Shown piece after piece: positions 1 to 10,681 of a stretch of DNA of 64,000 nt. Location of the stretch: contig JAPVLO010000044.1 in assembly GCA_027257055.1 (NCBI GenBank), forward strand, positions 2,418,001 to 2,482,000, written 5' to 3'. The position numbers and the translations under genes were made by a program. Every line of letters starts with the position of its first letter. Positions within the stretch are counted from its first letter, which is position 1. The notes beneath the pieces were generated by a model that did not search any database, had not been told where the DNA came from, and saw only the letters and a list, made by a program, of their open reading frames with translations. This DNA is from Cephalopachus bancanus (Eukaryota > Chordata > Mammalia > Primates > Tarsiidae).

Positions 1-479
1 CTCTCCCCTCTCCTGGCAGAAGGACACAAGTCAGCCATTCCCGCTCTGCCTTCATGAGCCAATTCAGCAATTACCAGAGAGGAAATTGAGGCCTTGGTCT
101 TTCTGTCTCTCTGTCTCTGCCCTCTCTTTCTTTCCAACTTTTCCTCCCTCCCGCTTGAGAAGATGTTCCACTGCTCGGAAGTTAGTGCTGATCCCAGAGG
201 CAGGCGAACAAGTGGACCCCCACACTTGGGTGGGTAAGAATGCCATGACAATTCATGTCCATCAGGTCCCCGCCCGGTCCTGCGGTCCTGTGGTGAGAGC
301 CCCTCTCCTGGAGGCTATTTTCAATCCCCTCTCCACACGGGGACCAGAGAGTCACATCCTGTCTGCCTCTGCTGACTTTCTAGCTTCTACACGTGTCCCT
401 CAGGGTAAGGAGAGACACCACAGCCCCCCAGGCCCTGCCCACCCTGGGGTTCCTCCTTGTTGCCCATACCTGGCCTCCA

Positions 480-760
480 TCAGTTCGTCAAGTGCCCCAC
501 CCTCTCTCCTGCCTCAGGGCCTTTGCACCAGCTGCTCCCTCTAGCTTTTCACCTGGCTGATTCCTCCTCATCCTTGAGGTCTCCATCTCCATGTGGTTTT
601 CTGGAGAGTCCCTCGCCAGCCTCCTCGTCTCCAGCATGTCCCCTCTGTTATTTCCTCGCGTGTCTCCCCAGAAGTTATCACAGCTGATAACAATTTGTGT
701 GACAACTGTCCTCCAGACAGACCGAGAGCTCCGGGAAGGAAGAATGATGACCATTTCATT
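480..760 (+). repeat. L2 LINE 3'-end fragment
   Basis: The order of motifs follows the L2 3' end: 'cctcagggcctttgcac', 'tgctccctct', a 'ggtctccatctcc' segment, then a diverged 'acagaccgagagctccgggaagg' corresponding to the usual 'actgtaagctccatgagggc'. It is strongly diverged and ancient. Confidence 0.6.
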
Positions 761-2294
761 TCATGCTGAGTATGGCTCCTAGACACATAGCAGTGAACCA
801 CTAAATGCTCGGAAGTTCAGGTGGGTAGAGTCTGAGATGAATGCGAGATGGTCTGAGCAACCCCTTCTGGGCAGCGAGTGCCAAGTTTGGGCTTGTCTTT
901 GCCTGCCCAAGTCCTGCCACTGGGGAGGGTCACACCCCAGAGACTGACCCGCAGCAACAAAACCGCATGGCTAGACTAAGTGAAGTACTCCTTTCTCCCC
1001 AGTGAAGGGCAGAAGGAAGGAGGGAGGGAGGAAGACGGAAAGCTCACATGTACCACGATGGAGTATTCTGGCCAGGAATTTCTGGGCCAAATCACAATCA
1101 GATGCTGCTTTTTGAGGACAGTCAGAGGAAGTAGAATCAGGTGACCTCGGCCAAAATGGCCAGGGGCCCCTGTGCATCTGGAGGGGTTCTGGCCAGGCCA
1201 CCTGAGTCACTCAGAGTCACTCAGGGCCCTGCACCTGGACTGTGCTGAGAGTTCCCCAGGCCGAGGCCATGATGCCACCCTGAAAAGCCCCAGAAAATTC
1301 CAGGTTTTCAGTCTACCTAGATGCTGCCACTCCTCTCTGATAGCATAATCAACATGCCAGTGAGCTGAGTACTGGGACCCTGGGACAAAGATGCTCTACT
1401 GCCCCGTGTTTAAGAATCTGACCAACAGAGTTGTATTGAGCGCTGATAGTGGGTCCTGTGCGAGGTCCAGCTGGTGGCAGGGTGGAGCGGCCAGGGATGT
1501 GCGGTCCTTCAGTTGCTCAACAAACATTGAACAAGTACCTGCCTTTGCTGGGCCTTTGGGATTACAAGACAATCTTTGGTGAATGAGATAGCGCTTTGGT
1601 GAAAATCAAATCAGAAGCATGAGCAACTGTACCCAGGGGATCCTCAGGACTTGTGAATTCACCTGCTCACTAAAATTTACCTCTGAGCCCCCAAATCAAT
1701 ACTCGTGGTGCTGTTGCATCATCTGTGGACATGCTTTGAGGAGCAAATATTTGAGTCACCAACTGCACATTCCCAACCGAGGCGAGCAGGGTGATGCCGT
1801 GGCTGGTAGTGCAGTTCTCATCCCAGGATGGTCCTCATCCTGTTCACGGTCTCCTTAGCACTATCCTTTTGGCGTTTCTGTGCTTTGTGCTGGTGACTTG
1901 GCTGTTCAGAGCACTCCCCAGCACGGTACTGAAGTGCTGTCTGGTGTTCTTAGGTGCAGAAGGCTGTGATGTGCCTCACAGAGGAACATGTGTTAGGGAA
2001 GCTGCATTCAGGCGTGAGTTCCGGTGCTGTTGGCTGAGTTCAGTGTTAATGAATCAAGACTATATAGTAAGTTGGGCGTCTTTAAACAGAGGCGCACACA
2101 AAACAAGGATACAGATTGGTTGGTTGATGAAAATGCCGTGACCGGAGGTTTGTAGGAACCTAGCCCTGTATTTCCCTTAGGGGCAATGGCTCAGTATTCC
2201 TAACTCAGTGTCTGACGTGACTTTATTGGACGTCACTACTGGGAGCAGCTTTCAGGCCGCCTGCCCCCACCTCCGCTCCATCTGTTTAGCAAGG

Positions 2295-2318
2295 CCACCC
2301 CCACCCCCACCCCCGCCC
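2295..2318 (-). other. Potential G-quadruplex (minus strand)
   Basis: On the minus strand this is a run of GGG and GGGGG blocks separated by single bases, giving at least four G-tracts with one-base loops. That fits the classical G-quadruplex pattern. The G-rich strand is the NKD1 sense strand. Confidence 0.6.
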
Positions 2319-2629
2319 TCAGTCCAGCTTCCAGCTTTGGACAGTCTCTATGTGGAATTGAAGGTTCAGAGGGTAGGTCTTGTCCAAGCTCATACCACAA
2401 GTTGGGTCTGGAAGAAATGGAGTGATCCCATTGGACTTGAGAGAGAAAGGCAGCAGGATAGGCAGAGGGACCCTTGGGTGGCAAAGGTGGACTCTCACAG
2501 CAGCTGTCCCCTGGGGGCTCGCAGCTAGGATAGGAGCAGAGCACCCTTCATGGGTCAGGACTGTACCTCCTCCTCTGTAAGCCCCCTATGGGGTCACATT
2601 CTCCTAACAGTAGCTGTTTTGTGTATCGA

Positions 2630-2860
2630 GGGCCAAAGAACCAGGCTCTGTGCTGAACACTTCATGCCCACTGACCCATTTAATCTGTTCCTCATAACAC
2701 TCAGTGAGACAGGGACTCTAATTAGCCAGTTAGAGAAAAAGAAACCAAGGCGCAGAGAGTGTGAGTTACTTGTCCCATGTCACACAGCCAGGAAGTACAG
2801 AACCAAGACTGAACTCGAGTTCAAAGTCTGTCCTCTCAACCCTGGGCTGTTCGCCCATCT
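2630..2860 (-). repeat. MIR SINE
   Basis: This is the reverse complement form of MIR. A diverged 'ccaggctctgtgctgaacac' segment is followed by 'cattta atctgttcctcataac', the core 'aaaccaaggcgcagagag', and 'tgtcacacagccaggaagt'. Confidence 0.75.
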
Positions 2861-3234
2861 CAGCCAAACACCCGAGCCTGCGTTCTGTGGCCCAGCTGCT
2901 GGATGTCGCCACCTTCTCCAACTCTATCCACTAAGCCGAACGAGCAGGATGGAGGACGTCAGGTACAGAGATTTTAGAGCCACATCCTCCTGGGTCTGCA
3001 GGTGGGACATGACCCAACTATAACCCAGACAGTGAATGCAGCCCTGAGTCACAGCCGATGCCCAGCTTGGACAGGGCAGCACGAGGACTGCCCGTGTGCC
3101 CACCCTGAGAGCACCCCCTAGATCAGTGGTCTTTCTGCTTCCACCCCTGAGAAAGCTGGAAACATTCATTCAGGGAACTTGATATGTAAGAATCTCCTCT
3201 CACATTCCTTGCCTTGCTCAAGTTTCCAAAGTCC

Positions 3235-3340
3235 CTGGCACTGAAGCAAAGCAGGTCCCATTGGGCCCACTTTACAGATAAGCAAACAGCCTCAGAGAGG
3301 GAAAGTCACTGAGCCAGATAGAACTCAGCCAGTCTTTTGA
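3235..3340 (-). repeat. MIR fragment
   Basis: The motif 'cactttacagataagcaaac' is followed by 'cctcagagagggaaagtcac', the reverse-complement MIR core. Both ends are degraded. Confidence 0.55.
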
Positions 3341-4934
3341 GGTGGGGGTTTTTCCACCCACCTTGACTCTCTAAGGAGTGTCAGGCAGGATCTCCCACAG
3401 GCTGGGACCCTTCACCCACCTTTAGGTGGCCTCCAGCCCACCTAAAGGAGAAATAGGACCATGTTGTGAGTGAGGGTCTCCTGAACTGCCCCAGAGCCCT
3501 CCCGTGAAAGTTTTCCTATGCCTGAACTCCTCCCTTGCCAACCCCTCTCCAAAGTTCTGCCTTGAAGCGGCTGGGTGTTTACGTGGCACCAGAACCCAAA
3601 TGTTAGTGCTTGAGGCTGTTCGTGAGTGCAAGGGAGGCACGATGGGCCAGGCGGAGGTGGCCTCCAGCATGGAAGGAACCATGTGAAGGGCAGATGCTAC
3701 TCAGCTCCTGCGGATTGCTGCTATGCGGGAATGTAAGCCTGGTTGAGCACGCTTTCTAGTTTACAAGAAAAGTAAAAAACTCCAGATTTTTTTATGTGAA
3801 GCCCTCAGATTTTGGAAATTAATTCCAAATTCTTGAATGGGAGGGTGCAACATGACACATTGGTGGGTCAGACTAAGTATGGTCCCAGTAAGCAGAGGCT
3901 CAGACTCCTGGAGGCTCAGAGTGAGCAAGGAACACACAGGATGCGGAGGGGCGGTCAGAGGTCCAGACTCCACAGCTTCTTGAGGATGTGGCTCTGAGCA
4001 AGTTGGCCTCAGCCCTGCCCCACCCGTCGACCGTGAACTGAGAGACATGGCACAGGCCAAGAGCTGGCCTGGTCGTGGCAGGCCTGCCCACACAGTGATC
4101 TCTGCAGAGTCACTGACCAGCGATGGAGGCCATGGAAGGCCTCTTCCCAGATATCATGGTGCCAGCCTGTCCCCTTCGTGTCCCCTGGCAGGTAGCAGAG
4201 GCCACAGACTGGAAAATGGGCCTGCGAGCTGGTCTGGGCTCAGCTTCATTTGGATGACACACTCCTTCCTGGAGTCTTTGTTCTCCCATCTCTAAAATGG
4301 GAAGAGTTATTCTTGCTGCCACAATTCATTGTCCAAAAACACAATGAACAATTGAACACATTTTCACTGGTTTCCAGAAAACAAAACAAAAACAAAAACA
4401 CAACACAATGACGGTTTTCTCTTTTTGAATAAAGCTAAATTATATCCTTCCTTTTTTGTTGTTTTTTCTTTAAACAGTAAGAGACTGCAGTTTTTTCTTT
4501 CTACATCCTATTTAGCAAAATTAAAAGTTGGCAATGCTGTGTTGCTTTCTCAGACTTTCATTTGAAATGTTACTGTTTTGTAAGACTCACAGGCAGGAGG
4601 ATGTCATCAGGTGACGGGAAAGGACGTGAAACCTTCAGACCCCTCCCTCCCACCTCCCTGCAGTTTTACAGGGGAGGAGCGGTGGGTTATTCAGGAACCA
4701 AATGGCCAGGCAGCTAGGGGAGAACTCCGTCCAGACATGGAGGGTTCTCACCAAATCCTCCAGTCCTGTCCTCTGTGCGGTCATGACTGCCTGAAGTTTT
4801 CTGGAGGTCCCTGGTGAGGCACCTTCCACTTAAGGCAGGCCATTGGGGTTCCACCCTGCTTGTGCCAAGCCAGGCACAGACAACGGGGATGCTCAGACTG
4901 CATCTACAGGCCCGAGGGCACTGCCGCTTCCTAA

Positions 4935-5055
4935 GATAGGGTGCTTGTTAAAAGCACTAATCCATGCCCAGCAGACCCACCTTCATCTCTGGGGGTGAGC
5001 CTGGCTACCTGCATTTAACATGTTCCTTGGGTGATTCTTAGGCCCCTAAAGTTAG
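4935..5055 (+). repeat. MER5A-like hAT non-autonomous element
   Basis: The motif order 'gggtgcttgttaaaagcac', 'cccagcagacccacc', 'ctgcatttaacatgttcctt' and 'gggtgattctta' matches the MER5A/B arrangement. A second diverged piece of the same kind may lie at about 5150-5240. Confidence 0.6.
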
Positions 5056-6829
5056 GTATGTCTCTCAAAGGGGTCCTCTGAGTTCATCTGGGAAAACGTA
5101 AGGGTCTCAGGTCTCAGCCCAGCTGACTAGCTAGTCACCTGAGAGTCTAGGCCACACCCCAGACCCAGGACTCAGCATCATCAGAGCGGGAACTCAGGCA
5201 TCCATATTTTAAAATTTCTCCACTCTTGACTCTGAAGTACTCATGGGGTGAGAATGGCCGGCTGTGAGCATCCCCTCAGCCTCCCCTACACCTGTCAACG
5301 GGCTGCTTGATGCAAAAGTCACCTCTGGAGGCTCTCATGTCTACGTAGGAATTTCTGCCAGGCTCATAGGTGAAATGTCCCAGAATTATTGTACTTTGTG
5401 GGAGAAAGTGGAGGGAAATAGAAACCCATCAGTTGGGCAGCCAGAGGTGGGGAGAGCCAGACTCCAATACTTCTTCCCCAGCATCACCTTATCTACTGGG
5501 AAATGGATCTCCTTCCCTTTCTCATGCTGGAAGCAGACACTAGGCACAGAAAATCCTTTGCAGGGAAACACGTAAATCAGAAAAATCATTTGGGGGGTGT
5601 AAGCCTCTGAGAAGAGGGCTTGGGTTCAAAGGTCTGCTAGTTTGGGAGGTGATGAGACCAAAAGCCAGATCAGAGCCCCAACAAAGGCCATGACTGCGGC
5701 AAGTGATAAAACTTTAATGACGGGGGAAGGGTGTCCTGGGCACAGCTTTTAGGAGGCCATAAAGCTTGTGGCTGAGCCATCTGTACTTGCTCTGTAAAAA
5801 GCGGCCTGCACACATCTGGAGAAGGAGTGAGTGGGGGGCTGGGCGGAGCCAGCTTGGGGAAGCAGAGGCAGAGCTGAGATGGTAGTTGCTGGAGGGTGAC
5901 TGGAAAAGGGGCAAGGCTGCCTTGGGGACCCTCCGGGGTGTGCAGTCCCCACATATCTACTGTGTGGCAGGTGGCCCCATCTTCAGCAAGGAGTTGAGGG
6001 TGGTAGGGAAAGAGTTCACAGCCCCTGGCAGGGAGCACGTTTCAGGGGTCCCCTTTCATTCCCAAGAGCACTGACAGGCCTCACAGAAGCCAGGTTATTA
6101 GTGCCAGCATCTGACAGACACAGCCTTGAGGTGTAGGCAGCCTCTCCCGTCCCGCCACCTCAGAGCTGCCTTCCTCGGGGCCCAGTAATGATTTGAGATT
6201 GAAATGCTGAGAAAAACGGAGGGTGGGGGGGAGCTAAAGAAACTGCTCCCGGCTGTTTCCTTTGCCAAAAAGTGTAATTGGCATGGTTGGGTGTGAAGTG
6301 TGCCAGCCCCCTAGGCTCCGAACCCCAGCACTCCCGGGGAGATGAGAGCTGCCCCCGTGACTGGGAGCCTCGCCTGGCTGTCTGCCTTGAACACACCCAG
6401 TCTCGGTGCCTGGTGACAGACCAGCAGCCACAGGCATCCTCTCCTGAGTTGGGTCTCACCTACAATATCTCCCGGCCCTGGGAGAGCCCCCAAGCTCAGA
6501 GCTTGTCAGAACATAGCAAATAAAGCCAAAAATCTCATCCACACCAGCCTGCCAGAAAAATGTGCTCAAAGCCGCACTGAGAAGCATGGCTGACCCTTCT
6601 AGACTTCCCTCCCTCCCTGCCTTCTCCCTTCCAACTTTCCCTCATCTCTCTTTCTTCCTTCACTTTCTCATTATTTGGTTACAACTTCTTTAGAGGTCAT
6701 TTACAATAGCACCAACATGGAAATCACACTTGCTCTTGAACTCAGCAGCTCTGTGTAGACACTTTCCATTGCCGGTGCTCCTGTTGATGGGCTCCAGGAC
6801 AGCCATGTGCAAGGACCCACAGTGCAGTG

Positions 6830-7240
6830 TGTCTGTCATAGCCCAGGATGGGAGAGGACCCACATGTCCATCAGGAGGGGATGGGGCAAGCTGGTGACAG
6901 TGCCTTTAGCAACAGAAGACCGAGCAGCTGTTAGAAAGAAAGGGACAGAGATACATGACCAAGGGGAAGATCTCCAAATATACTAGGCAACAGAGAACAA
7001 GGTATAAGCATGAACACAATGCTACTCCCTGTGTAAAAATAAAAGGGAGGGTAGGAAGGGGATTAGGCAGTAACTGCAAGGTTTGCTTTCTTAAAAACAG
7101 GCCTGAAATAAATACTGCAAAATGTCAGCATTTGTACATTCACAGTTACTGTTACACAATTTTCTGTTTCAGACTTAGAAATATTTTTAAAATTAACAAA
7201 ATTTAAATGGGAAGATAGTCTATATAAATGCATTTATTCT
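6830..7240 (+). repeat. Old L1M-type LINE-1 fragment (3' portion)
   Basis: The motifs 'cacatgtccatcaggagggg', 'atctccaaatatactaggca' and 'tgtgtaaaaataaaagggagg' are in the order found in the ORF2 3' end of old L1M elements. The terminal L1M-like piece continues at about 7525-7640 ('ctttttactgtacacctttg', then 'actatttgaatc'). The intervening 7255-7500 is a MIR-like SINE. Confidence 0.55.
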
Positions 7241-7254
7241 AGAAAAGAGGGAGA

Positions 7255-7500
7255 GCTAACACTTTGAGAGTGTTCACAGTGGCCAGGCACTGTTTGAGCT
7301 TGCTGAATTCTCATGATAATCCTGTGAGGTAGGTACTCTCATGACCCACTACCCTTCATAAAGGAGAAACTGAGGTACTGTATTTCACTTGAGGCACAGA
7401 GCTACCCAAAGAGGTGGCCAGGATTTGAATCTAAGCAGCCCGGCACCAAAGTCCGTGCTCACAGCCATCACACTACACCGAAGGATCCCAAAAGGCACTC
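7255..7500 (-). repeat. MIR SINE
   Basis: The motifs 'ggccaggcactgtttgagct', 'ataatcctgtgaggtaggta', 'aaactgaggtactg' and 'gaggcacagagctac' are in reverse-complement MIR order. It lies between two pieces of an old L1. Confidence 0.75.
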
Positions 7501-8209
7501 AGGGAGCTGGCCTCAGGAATGCTGGCGTGCCGGGGGTGGGCAGTTTGCTTTTTACTGTACACCTTTGTACTATTTGAATCTTTTACACATGCACATGTTA
7601 CCATTTTTAAACATGACTTTTACAAGTTGGATAAATTTCATTTACCAAGAAGTAACAGAACCCTGACAGGCGTGGGGCTACGAAAGCAGCCAAAGCCCTC
7701 CTTCCTCCCAGAGGGTGAAGAAATGCACCGAAGCCAACGGACCGCAATTCAAGGCTGCATCGGTTCTGAGTCTGGGGCTTTAGCTCCTGCCTGCCCTTCC
7801 TCTGCCGGTACAGACCCCGCCCCCTTGCCGCTGGTTGTCACGTGACTTCGCTGTGCCATGATGATTGGCCCAGGAATGAGTACCAGATCTAAGCCCAGCC
7901 AACCAGAATCTTCCCCTAGTGGAAGATTCTTTTTCTTCTGGTTACTGGACCCGGGTTGCCAGAGCCCAGGGTTATCTGACAAAGCGTGCAGTGGAGTACA
8001 GGAATCCATCCAGAGAGGGACAAGGACCAGTCAGCTGCATTCACTCCCTGGCTCCCATCATCTCAAAGCCAGCTCCCAGCCTGCCTGTCCCCAGTTTCAT
8101 TCACCTCCTTTTGAGTTGACCTCTGAGTGAACAGAAACCCACAACCCAAAGCAAGGGAAGCCCACACCCAGCAAAGCCCTCCCCCAGAGGTTAAGGGACC
8201 TTGTGAAGA

Positions 8210-8350
8210 CTGGGATTCCACTCTCCCTCGCAATGCGGTTTCAAAGGAGTTGCTCAACCTCTTTGAGCCTCAGTGTCCTGCTTCCATGGCTTGCCTCACA
8301 GGGCTGTCCAAAGGATTAGCAGATTAACCCCATCCCAGGCACACCAATAA
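8210..8350 (+). repeat. MIR fragment
   Basis: The motifs 'caacctctttgagcctcagt', 'cctgctt', 'gcctcacagggctgtcc', 'aaggattagcagatta' and 'caggcacaccaataatgag' follow the plus-orientation MIR 3' half. Confidence 0.65.
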
Positions 8351-9983
8351 TGAGTAAAGTTAATAATATGGTGACATCAACCGAGCCCATTGCCTTGAAA
8401 AATAACTCCTCACTAATTACAATAAGCCCAAACTCCGGGTTCTGGATAAGAGGTCCCCAGCTGGGAGGCAAAGCAGCAGAGAGACAGGCAGTTGTTGCCG
8501 CTGTGCCCTTAAGCCCCTCCAGCTCTCTCTGCGCCTTGGGCGGATGCCCATGGGACCCACATCAACAGGCTCCCTGCAGTTCAGACCTCTGGTGCCTCAG
8601 GATTCTGAGGGGGCACGAGAGAGGGGTCAGGATGTTAACTTCCCTGGAGGGTCCCCATGGCTGCCTGCATCCTTCCCATCCCTCTCTGTCTGCTGAAAAC
8701 GACTCCCTCCCTCACCCTCAGGCTGGGGATGGGAGTAGCCCCCCCACAGTGCTAGCCCTGGGGTTCTACACCCTCATGGGAGGGTATTTACACACTTTGT
8801 ATTTACTCCCTTATTAAAATCTCCTCGCATCACTGATTTGAGTGTGTGATCTGCTTTCCATGGGGACCCCGAATAGCTGATAGTGGTTCTTTTTCAAGTC
8901 TCCCCAGGTTCTAGCCAGACAAAATCCTCTGCAGAGGACACTGCTTGGGAGTCCCAACTCTGGTCACTGTCCCTGCTTCCTTCAAGCCTCTATACCCCAA
9001 CAGTTCTCTCCAAAATCTGTCAGACCCCAAGTCTCCACAAAGGACCTCTGATAAGAGCCTCTGGGGGACCTCCAGCCCCAATATGGCACACACAGGGTCA
9101 CAGCTGGGCTCAGGAAGCATCCAGAGAAGCAAACCACCGATTTCTACACACCAGAAAAGATACCTGAGAGTGTATTTATCAAGAGATACATAGAAACAGG
9201 CAGATGGCATCTATCTACAGATACACAAAGCTCTGTTGGAGAACCATGTAGGTATGTAGGTGCGTAGGTATGGAGATATCTGCCACATCCTCCATTACAA
9301 CCAACAGCACTCAATTGGCCCATCTTGGAAAACCATGCTTATTTATGTGGTTGGCTCCCTTTCTAGCGGTTTCCAAAATGAGAAGGCTGGTTTGAGGGAC
9401 AGTCCTTAAGTATATGTGTGTGTATTTTTCTAAAGAAGAGAGGAGAAGAGAGAAGGAAAAGTGTATTTTCATGTTGTGCATGGCAGAAAAGATGGCACTG
9501 TTTTGGGGCAAGGGTGTGATCCCATTGGAAAGGCGTGAGAGAGAACTCCAGAAAGGACAGCTAAGGTTGTAGGGTGGGACGTAAAACACAACAGCAAGGA
9601 GGTCGCATGTCTGCAGTCCGCTGAAATCCCTTGTAGCACATTACAATCAGTTAAGGGCAAAATAAAATCAGAGGTAAGAGGTAGCAGCTGTTTATCTTCT
9701 CGAAGATTTTGAGGGTCTCTGGAAGCCAGGCTAGGTAAGGGTATTCTGGAAAGGACTGGAGTGGGGCAGTTTGGGCCAAGGGCTCCCCGGCTCTGGGAGG
9801 GGTGTGGGCCAAACCACATGGACACCGCAGCTCCCAGCCCCAAGGGAGTCTCTGCCGTCTACAGGCCACTTCCAAGCCAGAGTCATTTCCTGGGTAAGTT
9901 ATGCAGTCCCACAACATATAAATAAAAGTTTAGTTCTGTGTTTCCATATATCTTCTACATGAAGGCTAGCTAAATATTAGTGG

Positions 9984-10041
9984 AGTAACAATAATTATTA
10001 ATAACAATCGTCATAATAACAATAATTAATAGAATAATAAT
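9984..10041 (-). repeat. A/T-rich AAT/AAC tract just after the NKD1 stop
   Basis: A low-complexity tract of AAT, AAC and TTA triplets lies 63-120 nt downstream of the NKD1 stop codon. In the transcript it reads as U/A-rich sequence with several UUAUU-like units, so it could serve as an AU-rich 3' UTR element. That role is inferred from composition only. Confidence 0.6.
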
Positions 10042-10103
10042 GCCTTGGGGGCGTTGGGAAGGGGGTCCTTCATATGGTGGGGTGGGGGGTCTGGGAAGGG
10101 GCC

Positions 10104-10681
10104 CTATGTCTGGTAAAAGTGGTGGTAATGGTGGTGATGTTCATGGTGGTGGTGGTGCTCGTGTCTCTGGACCGCCTGCCCGGCCTGGCTCTCATATACC
10201 ACCACGGCAGGTAGCTCCCGCCCTAGGACGGTGCCACCCGAGGCCAGCGGTGCCTGCAGGCCCCGGCAGCCCTGCTGGCTCTCCTTGGCTCGGTGCTTGT
10301 GCTTCTTGTGCCCAAGGGGTGCCAGGGTGGGGAGGAGGGCTGGGCTGGTGGCCAGGTGAGCAGAGGGAGATACCGCGGGCATGGTGGGTCCCAGGGGGGG
10401 CTTGCTTCTTGCCCCTCTGGCCACGTGGCCCACACCCACACTCTTGCCCTGGGCCTTGGGGGACCTCACAAAGTGCTTGCTCCCGTCCTGGGTGCCCCGG
10501 AGCCGTTGCTGGAGCTCCGAGACCTTGGCGATTGGGGTGTCAAGGAAGTGGAAGGAGCCCAGGTCCGCGCCTGGGGGCTTTCGGTGTGGGACGTGGTTGG
10601 CTTCCGGCTCATGGGAGCGAGATCGAGTGGGGTTGGAGGTGCGGGGGGGCAGTTCTGACTTCTGGGCCACAGAAGGGGAGC
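10104..10681 (-). CDS. NKD1: NKD1 terminal coding exon G with His-rich C-terminus
   Basis: The coding part is 578 nt, starting with the last two bases of a split Gly codon after the acceptor ggttcctag and ending with TAG at 10106-10104. The 192 residues are basic, Ser/Pro-rich and probably disordered (SELPPRTSNPTRSRSHEPE, DTPIAKVSELQQRLRGTQ, GHKKHKHRAKESQQ). They finish in a His-rich tail with two runs of four to five His and the terminal HHFYQT, a hallmark of Naked proteins. At LGRELPAVVVYES this copy appears four residues shorter than the human LGREHLRELPALV arrangement (recalled). This exactly accounts for the 402 versus 406 residue difference over the same exons. Confidence 0.97.

Larger units (their letters stand above)
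1..10103 (-). other. NKD1 3' UTR and/or downstream flank, end not defined
   Basis: This is sequence downstream of the NKD1 stop on the minus strand. The first few hundred bases (10103 down to about 9600) look unique and are likely 3' UTR, including an A/T-rich tract just after the stop. Canonical minus-strand AATAAA hexamers (TTTATT on the plus strand) were seen at 7233-7238 and 2222-2227, but the first lies beside an old L1 fragment, and neither could be confirmed as the true cleavage signal. The rest is old repeat and unique sequence: an L2 copy at about 480-760, MIR copies at about 2640, 3235, 7255 and 8210, a MER5A-like piece at 4935-5055, an L1M fragment at 6830-7240, and an A/T-rich unique stretch at 4320-4580. 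No other gene was recognised. Confidence 0.55.

Noticed and set aside
4428..4433. Plus-strand AATAAA in A/T-rich DNA as the end of a converging gene
   Set aside because: No plus-strand coding exon upstream of it and no downstream GT-rich element that I could tie to it.
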